Part shown: piece after piece, positions 30,686 through 35,404 of the stretch
Position numbering within the stretch: position 1 is the first letter of the stretch
Layout: each line of letters begins with the position of its first letter
NCBI GenBank assembly: GCA_023379435.1
Contig: JAMCUH010000017.1
Location: forward strand, 1-35,404
Direction: 5' to 3'
DNA length: 35,404 nt
Source: Thermoplasmatota archaeon
Lineage (GTDB): Archaea > Thermoplasmatota > Thermoplasmata > Thermoplasmatales > Thermoplasmataceae
The notes under the pieces: generated by a model
What the model was told of the DNA's origin: nothing
Databases searched by the model: none
What the model saw: only the letters and a program-made list of their open reading frames with translations
Translations under genes and position numbers: made by a program

Positions 30686-31835
30686 GTGCTTCCATTACGG
30701 CTTCCTCCATGTCTCTCCGGGAAGAAATGCATATGGTTCTGTGGTCCAGAACTGCAGATAGTGACCTGACAACCTCCGATACTTCAGAAATAACTTTTAA
30801 TTCATTACCCATTTGAATCAGTTGAGTTGTCTTCAGACCTGAAGATCCTGAAAAACTTAATGGAGGAATGATATCAATCAAAACACCGTCTTTCATACCA
30901 TTACGATTCAGAGATGTTTCAATGCTGTGCATTGACTTCTTTGTATAAGGAGTCCTAAACACGGTTTTAAATATATCTCTCCTCTGAACAGATTCCCATG
31001 TGTCTCTTGTTTCCCTTCTTGATAGGAGAAGATCAACGAAATGAAAGTCATCCATATTCACGGCTTTCAGCATGCTCTCATCATCGACGGCTTCGAGCGA
31101 TTTTCTCACCATGAGGGACGCTATCCTGACCGTTCGATGAAAATACACCGTTCTGTACATAAAAAAACGATTTATATAGAGGGACTCAAGTGCTGTCAAT
31201 CCCTTCTCCTTAACGTAAAGGTTGGGGCCATCAAATTCCATGGTATTCAGAAGACGAGAGAAATCAATGTTACCTATGGGGACACCGCAAAAAAATGCGT
31301 CCCTTCTGAGATAATCAAGTTCATCCATATCAAGCGGACCACTGATCAGCGAAGGGATAAATTCTCCTGAATTCGTGGGAGTCCCCTTGAGCAACCCTGC
31401 TATCTTTTTCGTATCGACGCCATGTTTTTCCAGAATAGCATTAATTCTCGAGGAGTATGATTCGCCAGATCCCGTTATTATATCACAGCCAAGGTCCTCG
31501 TGGCTCTTTCCTGAAATTCCTTTGAAAATATCCTCAAAGGTGTGACTGAATGGAGGATGCCCTATATCATGGAGAAGACCTGCAATCTTTTCGTAATAGA
31601 GATCTTTGTCACGCCAGATACTCTCCATCTGGCTTAGAAGAAAATATGTACCCAGTGAATGAGAAAATCTTGTATGGTTAGCCTCTGGAAATACAAGGTA
31701 GCAGAGACCAAGCTGCTTTATATTCCTGAGTCTCTGAAATTCAGGCGTATCAACCAATTCAAGGAAGATTCCCTCAATTCTAATAGGGCCGTAAAGAGGA
31801 TCTTGAATGATTTTTCCTTCAGTCAAACTTATCAT
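30666..31835 (-). CDS. HD-domain phosphohydrolase (dGTPase/SAMHD1-like)
   Basis: The 389-aa protein contains an HD domain: H-x4-H at NHTRFSHSLG (residues 54-59), the HD pair at LLHDIGHPPFSHTFE (89-90), and PLDMDELDYLRRDAFFCGV with the final Asp. Such proteins hydrolyse nucleotides, notably dNTPs to nucleoside and triphosphate. The N-terminus VDTPEFQRLRNIKQLGLCYLVFPEANHTRFSH is typical of the family. The ATG at 31835 begins about 8 nt after the SRP RNA 3' end, so its promoter must lie inside, or be shared with, the RNA gene. An alternative start, TTG at 31826, is near. The substrate is unproven. Confidence 0.93.
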   Translation of the reverse strand: MISLTEGKIIQDPLYGPIRIEGIFLELVDTPEFQRLRNIKQLGLCYLVFPEANHTRFSHSLGTYFLLSQMESIWRDKDLYYEKIAGLLHDIGHPPFSHTFEDIFKGISGKSHEDLGCDIITGSGESYSSRINAILEKHGVDTKKIAGLLKGTPTNSGEFIPSLISGPLDMDELDYLRRDAFFCGVPIGNIDFSRLLNTMEFDGPNLYVKEKGLTALESLYINRFFMYRTVYFHRTVRIASLMVRKSLEAVDDESMLKAVNMDDFHFVDLLLSRRETRDTWESVQRRDIFKTVFRTPYTKKSMHSIETSLNRNGMKDGVLIDIIPPLSFSGSSGLKTTQLIQMGNELKVISEVSEVVRSLSAVLDHRTICISSRRDMEEAVMEALRESVS

Positions 31836-31843
31836 CCGGAAGA

Positions 31844-32148
31844 GACCGAACAGGGCCCGATTGGTCCAGATGTCCTGGCGGGTACCCCCCGGGTTCCCTC
31901 AACCCCGCACCCCTCCAGCATCAAGAGTACAGCTTACCGCTGCTCCCTTCCGGGCCTGGCGGATTCCACTGTTGAATTCACAGGGAATCATCCTTTGATG
32001 TTTCTCCATGAAACCTCCGACCTAGAGGGACGAGACCTCATCGAGTTGCCGGGGCCCGACAGAAGTCTGGTCGGCCTCTCGGGTCCGTCGCTCCCGCCTA
32101 TAGACTTCGGGTTACAGCAGATGCCTAGTCTGCCAGCCAAGTTCGGTC
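31844..32148 (-). ncRNA. ffs: Signal recognition particle RNA (archaeal 7S RNA)
   Basis: On the minus strand the helix 8 signature CAGGCCCGGAAGGGAGCAGC lies at 31939-31958, continuing GGTAAGCTG. CTGTAACCCG near the 5' end (32108-32117) is the conserved helix 3/4 loop sequence of archaeal SRP RNA. The 5' GACCGAAC (32141-32148) pairs perfectly with the 3' GTTCGGTC (31844-31851) as helix 1, giving a length of about 305 nt, normal for archaea. A TATA element (32170-32178) lies about 25 bp upstream. SRP RNA with SRP19 and SRP54 targets proteins to the membrane. The ends are set by helix 1 pairing, so they may be off by a few bases. Confidence 0.93.
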
Positions 32149-32169
32149 ATGCTGTAGATGCAATCGGCT

Positions 32170-32178
32170 CATAAAAAG
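32170..32178 (-). promoter_or_regulatory. TATA box of the SRP RNA gene
   Basis: On the minus strand CTTTTTATG is centred about 26 bp before the predicted 5' end of the SRP RNA at 32148. Confidence 0.5.
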
Positions 32179-32196
32179 GTTGTATTTGCAAAAATG

Positions 32197-32230
32197 TAAA
32201 GTAAACTTTATAATTAGTAAAATCATTTAC
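32197..32230. promoter_or_regulatory. Promoter of the ABC importer with two short dyads
   Basis: Two 14-bp inverted repeats with 5-4-5 layout lie 20 bp apart: TAAAG-TAAA-CTTTA (32197-32210) and GTAAA-ATCA-TTTAC (32217-32230). A TATA box (ACTTTATAATT, 32205-32215) overlaps the first, and the second ends 1 bp before the ATG at 32232. Bound protein at either would block transcription. A metal-responsive repressor is a reasonable guess, given the importer downstream. Confidence 0.45.
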
Positions 32231-32231
32231 C

Positions 32232-33212
32232 ATGATGAAGTCCATAACAAAGCTCATAGCCGTGGTGGTAGTTGTGGCCATAATTGCAAGTGGTTTAGGG
32301 ATATACTCATATGAACATACGGTTTCCAATGACAAAGTATCCAGCCATCCAATAACTGTTACGGATTCACTCGGAAGGACATTCACCTTTAATCATACCG
32401 TTACGAGAATTGTTTCAATAGATCCAGCTGCAACAGCAACATTATACGCTCTGGGGGCATACAAGTACCTCGTTGGCGGTAATGAATTTGATTGTTACCC
32501 ACCAAATGAATCCCTGCCAAACACAGGAAACGCTTTTGGAATTAACTATGAGGAGATAGTAAACCTTAGTCCACAGGTCGTTCTCTACTACGGTGATGCC
32601 ATGAATAAATATACCGATTATGTCAACAACACTCTTCACATCCCGGTGCTTGTTGATAACCCGGAGAATTTTCAGGAGATTGAGAACTTCACACTCATGC
32701 TTGGAACACTTACAGGAACAGAGAAGAACGCAAGTATCATAACTGAATGGATGAACGAATCCCTCAGTGCTATAAACAATGCAACATCCAATATTACGAA
32801 TAGACTTTCCGCCTTCTACTATCTCTGTTATTTCGGTGGTTATTATACAGTGGGAAACGATACATTCATTGGTAAGATTATGTATTACGCACATCTGAGA
32901 AACATTGCGACTAATCCGTGCTACTACGACATGCCCGCTGAGGATATTGTGAACGACTCTCCTCAGGTGATAATATTAGATCAGTACGTGAATTACTCCG
33001 CAGTTGAACAGGAACCTTTCAACAGTACTCCTGCATTCCAGGACGGAATGATATTTCATGTTCCCAACGACAATTTCATGGATGAACCAGATTTCAGAAC
33101 AATATATTCAGTGGAATGGCTTGTTAACCAGGTTTATCCATTTGCTCTCCTTTCGATTCCAAAATTCCCCTTATCACTGCAGTACCCACCAACATACGGA
33201 TTTAGAGCTTAA
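32232..33212 (+). CDS. ABC transporter substrate-binding protein (iron-chelate/cobalamin type)
   Basis: The 326-aa protein starts with an N-terminal hydrophobic signal or anchor (MKSITKLIAVVVVVAIIASGLGIYSYE). The FepB/BtuF-like fold follows: ITVTDSLGRTFTFNHTVTRIVSIDPAATATLYALGAYKYLVGG, YEEIVNLSPQVVLYYGDA, and a C-terminal PDFRTIYSVEWLVNQVYP. No lipobox Cys is visible, so it may be tethered by the uncleaved helix, as is common in archaea. Many N-x-S/T sequons suggest glycosylation. It is the first gene of a complete importer operon. The substrate is probably a metal chelate (iron, heme or cobalamin); it cannot be fixed from sequence. ATG 32232 or 32235 would be nearly leaderless. Confidence 0.88.
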   Translation: MMKSITKLIAVVVVVAIIASGLGIYSYEHTVSNDKVSSHPITVTDSLGRTFTFNHTVTRIVSIDPAATATLYALGAYKYLVGGNEFDCYPPNESLPNTGNAFGINYEEIVNLSPQVVLYYGDAMNKYTDYVNNTLHIPVLVDNPENFQEIENFTLMLGTLTGTEKNASIITEWMNESLSAINNATSNITNRLSAFYYLCYFGGYYTVGNDTFIGKIMYYAHLRNIATNPCYYDMPAEDIVNDSPQVIILDQYVNYSAVEQEPFNSTPAFQDGMIFHVPNDNFMDEPDFRTIYSVEWLVNQVYPFALLSIPKFPLSLQYPPTYGFRA

Positions 33213-33214
33213 GA

Positions 33215-34264
33215 ATGATAAATCTCCGGAATATTGACAGTAAAATAAAATTCCTATTTCTTTCTTTCTTACTTCTTATTCTGGTCATATTCTCCATGTT
33301 TATTGGACCTGTTAGGGTATCCATGTATGATATAGGGGCCACTCTATACAACGAGACATTCGGGCTCTTCCTTGATCCTTTCAAAGTTCCGGAAAAGGAT
33401 TTTGTAATTGTTTATTATCTCAGAGAGCCTGAAATCCTGGCTGCGCTTGTTGTTGGATCCGCACTCGGAATTGGTGGAGCAGTTGTTCAGAGCATATTCC
33501 GAAATCCAATAACAGAACCGTACATAATCGGAGTATCAAGTGGCGCTGCACTCGGAGCCGTTGCTTCCATAGGTTACTCAATCACATTTCTTGGTTTCTA
33601 CTCCACACAGATATTCGCTTTTTTATTTGCTCTCATAATAGTATTCATAATATATGGCATTTCATCAAGAAGAGGGAGGGTTCCTGTTACTTATTTTCTC
33701 CTCATAGGTATATCCATTTCTCTTTTTGTGTCATCCCTGGTTGCATATGTTCTCATCACAAATGTGAAGCTTGAAGGTGAGGAGGTGATCCTTTCATGGC
33801 TTCTTGGCTCCCTCCAGGCAATAACATGGAAGGAGCTTACAGTGGTGTTCTTCATAGTTCTTGTCACGTCACTGGTAAGCATGCTCAATTACAGGGAACT
33901 TGACACCATGCAGATGGGTGAGGATTTTGCCAGATCAGTGGGAGTAAATGTCGAGAGAACAAAAAAGGTATCCATAGTTGCAGTTGCCCTTGGAGTTTCT
34001 GCTGTTGTTTCTATCAGTGGTCTCATAGGCTTTGTTGGTCTGATCGTTCCACATGTGGGGAGACTTCTTTTTGGCGGATCAAACCGCTATGTTATACCTG
34101 CCTCTGCTTTGATCGGATCCATTTTCCTTCTCTGCGCGAATGATCTTTCCACAATGATCATTTCACAAGAAGTTGTCCCAGTTGGTATAATAACAGCGTT
34201 CGTAGGAGTTCCGGTATTTATCTACCTGCTACACAAACTTGCCGTTGGTTCTTATGAAAGTTGA
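33215..34264 (+). CDS. ABC transporter permease, FecCD/BtuC family
   Basis: The 349-aa integral membrane protein has about ten hydrophobic segments and the FecCD landmarks: YYLREPEILAALVVGSALGIGGAVVQSIFRNPITEPYIIGVSSGAALGAV, WLLGSLQAITWKEL, and SISGLIGFVGLIVPHVGRLLFGGSNRYVIPASALIG, which includes the coupling-helix region contacting the ATPase. It lies 2 bp after the binding-protein gene and overlaps the ATPase gene by 11 bp, showing tight coupling. Family members import iron siderophores, heme or vitamin B12. Confidence 0.94.
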   Translation: MINLRNIDSKIKFLFLSFLLLILVIFSMFIGPVRVSMYDIGATLYNETFGLFLDPFKVPEKDFVIVYYLREPEILAALVVGSALGIGGAVVQSIFRNPITEPYIIGVSSGAALGAVASIGYSITFLGFYSTQIFAFLFALIIVFIIYGISSRRGRVPVTYFLLIGISISLFVSSLVAYVLITNVKLEGEEVILSWLLGSLQAITWKELTVVFFIVLVTSLVSMLNYRELDTMQMGEDFARSVGVNVERTKKVSIVAVALGVSAVVSISGLIGFVGLIVPHVGRLLFGGSNRYVIPASALIGSIFLLCANDLSTMIISQEVVPVGIITAFVGVPVFIYLLHKLAVGSYES

Positions 34265-35003
34265 AATCAATAACCTGGAAATCAGGCTGGGATCGTTCAG
34301 GTCCAGCGTCAATCATTTATCCATGGAAAACGGTGTCTGGGGAATCGCCGGCCCAAACGGTTCTGGAAAGACTTCTTTGGTCAAGGTAATTGACGGCCTC
34401 ATTGAGCCCGTGAGCGGTAATGTTAACATAGACGGTAAAAACGTGCAGGAAATGAACTACAGGGAAAGGGCAAAGATCATTTCTTATCTTCCACAGGAGA
34501 TTGCCAACCCATTCAATTTCAGGGTATCTGATGTTGTAAAATTATCAGGGTACTCTGGAGATGGAAATGAAGGAAGGGTTGCAGATGCGCTTGAGATGGT
34601 GGGTATACCTGATCTTAAGGACAGGGAATTCAGCACACTTAGTGGCGGAGAGAAGAGGCTTGTAATGCTGGCAGGTACGATTTATCAAAACTCTTCGCTT
34701 ATCATTATGGATGAACCTGAAACCTTTCTTGACATTAAACACAAACACATTCTGAAGAAGGTCGTGAGGAAACTGTCCAGAAATGGAAAGATGATACTTG
34801 TAGTTCTCCATGACATTGAGAGCATTGTCTCAATGACAGACTCCACAGTTCTGTTATCACAAGGCCAAGTGGTGGATAGTGGCACTACTGGGAGCGTTAT
34901 TAACGAAAAAAATCTGGAAACCGTGTTTGGGATAAGGTTCATTAAAGACAGTTCTTCACAGACAGCAAGGTTCATTGAATACGATGATGAGGTTGATACG
35001 TGA
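34254..35003 (+). CDS. ABC transporter ATP-binding protein
   Basis: The 249-aa ATPase has Walker A GPNGSGKT (33-40), Q-loop YLPQE, signature LSGGEKR, Walker B LIIMDEPE followed by the D-loop TFLD, and the switch His in VVLHDIES. ATG 34254 is chosen because upstream in-frame starts inside the permease gene add residues before the usual MKVEINNLEI strand. It powers the adjacent FecCD-type permease. The operon ends here, 4 bp before the convergent glycerol-3-phosphate dehydrogenase stop. Confidence 0.94.
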   Translation: MKVEINNLEIRLGSFRSSVNHLSMENGVWGIAGPNGSGKTSLVKVIDGLIEPVSGNVNIDGKNVQEMNYRERAKIISYLPQEIANPFNFRVSDVVKLSGYSGDGNEGRVADALEMVGIPDLKDREFSTLSGGEKRLVMLAGTIYQNSSLIIMDEPETFLDIKHKHILKKVVRKLSRNGKMILVVLHDIESIVSMTDSTVLLSQGQVVDSGTTGSVINEKNLETVFGIRFIKDSSSQTARFIEYDDEVDT

Positions 35004-35007
35004 TCTT

Positions 35008-35404
35008 TCATGACTTTAGGGCATTATCACCAAAATATTCAGAGATGGAAGTTTTCAGATTTTTTGCCTGGTCTGGATCAAGGATTGATACAGCCGTTCT
35101 TCTCCTCAGGATGTCTTCCGGGGTAATGGCACATTCATGTCTGATAAAATATGATGGGTCAGCTATTACTTTAGGTCTCCTATATATTATTTCTGGAAGA
35201 CCTTTTGTTCTGATCTTGATTCCGGAGACCCTTGAAAATTGCACTGCAACTTTTCTGGCAACGTTCCTGTAATCTGTGAGTTTCCCCCCATATACCGATA
35301 TAAAACCATTATGGGATTTTACGAAGAAGTCTCTTGACACTTCCCCGGGCGTATCTCCTTTGCCGAATAATGGTCTAATGCCTGCGTATGAGGATACAAT
35401 TTTC
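35008..35404 (-). CDS. Glycerol-3-phosphate dehydrogenase (FAD), C-terminal part; cut by the window edge
   Basis: The reading frame is open to the window end, so only the last 131 or so residues are seen. SSYAGIRPLFGKGDTPGEVSRDFFV, then FISVYGGKLTDYRNVARKVAVQF are the C-terminal signature of GlpA/GlpD flavoprotein dehydrogenases, which oxidise glycerol 3-phosphate to dihydroxyacetone phosphate. The remainder is a helical C-terminal tail (ECAITPEDILRRRTAVSI). In archaea the physiological role with sn-glycerol-3-phosphate is probably catabolic. The N-terminal FAD domain lies outside the window. Confidence 0.9.
   Translation of the reverse strand, partial: KIVSSYAGIRPLFGKGDTPGEVSRDFFVKSHNGFISVYGGKLTDYRNVARKVAVQFSRVSGIKIRTKGLPEIIYRRPKVIADPSYFIRHECAITPEDILRRRTAVSILDPDQAKNLKTSISEYFGDNALKS

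Noticed and set aside
31659-32174. Plus-strand frame of about 170 codons across the SRP RNA
   Set aside because: It lies antisense to the SRP RNA and to the start of the HD gene; its Pro-rich translation follows from the GC-rich RNA gene.
1-35404. Insertion sequences, prophage, CRISPR arrays
   Set aside because: I saw no transposase, integrase, phage structural gene, cas gene or regularly spaced repeat on either strand.

Overview
The window looks like chromosome of an acidophilic, moderately AT-rich euryarchaeon of the Thermoplasmatales type. Archaeal markers are an SRP (7S) RNA, aIF2-beta with a C-terminal TRAM domain, a CTP-dependent riboflavin kinase with a winged-helix N-terminus, DUF2240, DUF211 and DUF763 proteins, and many leaderless genes with a TATA box about 25 bp before the start codon. 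A class II HMG-CoA reductase, AGG/AGA-rich arginine usage and Asn-glycosylation-rich secreted proteins point towards Thermoplasmatales. The exact genus cannot be told from the sequence alone.

Layout. 1-3000: a YceI lipocalin-like protein divergent from an HxlR regulator, a MarC membrane protein, a coiled-coil protein with an internal 33-bp tandem repeat, a non-coding stretch with hairpins, and a 52-aa small ORF. 3000-4800: a secreted, C-terminally anchored glycoprotein, convergent with a pair made of a small membrane protein and a tandem winged-helix regulator. 4800-11200: a very large Lhr-type helicase (1714 aa) preceded by a DUF763 protein. 11300-13800: a three-gene sugar operon (NDP-sugar epimerase, HddA-like heptose kinase, GmhA-like heptose isomerase) whose TATA box lies inside a perfect inverted repeat. 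13850-15500: a cyclase-family enzyme with a 204-bp in-frame internal duplication, then a DUF2240 gene frameshifted by a 17-bp tandem duplication.

15500-20220: a TPR-like protein, HMG-CoA reductase (mevalonate pathway), MsrB-MsrA (methionine sulfoxide repair) and PyrB-PyrI (aspartate transcarbamoylase). 20340-21600: a ribbon-helix-helix protein followed by a truncated, highly diverged FtsZ/tubulin-like protein. 21840-23520: aIF2-beta, a PIN-domain protein and riboflavin kinase in a tight operon. 23520-25700: an 84-aa protein and a zinc-finger protein with a possible TenA/heme-oxygenase-like domain, then an aldose-1-epimerase-like protein. 25960-26840: DUF211 plus a VIT1/CCC1-like membrane protein. 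26840-31840: a hypothetical protein, an esterase-like protein with an altered nucleophile elbow, an SDR, a double-SIS sugar isomerase, a RimI-like acetyltransferase and an HD phosphohydrolase.

31840-35404: the SRP RNA gene on the minus strand, ending only about 8 bp before the HD gene, divergent from a complete metal-chelate/cobalamin-type ABC importer (binding protein, permease, ATPase). The window edge cuts a glycerol-3-phosphate dehydrogenase gene.

The most notable signals are the RHH plus diverged FtsZ-like operon, the archaeal heptose-type operon with its TATA-flanking dyad, and three internal tandem duplications in coding sequence (33, 204 and 17 bp), two of them within 1 kb of each other.
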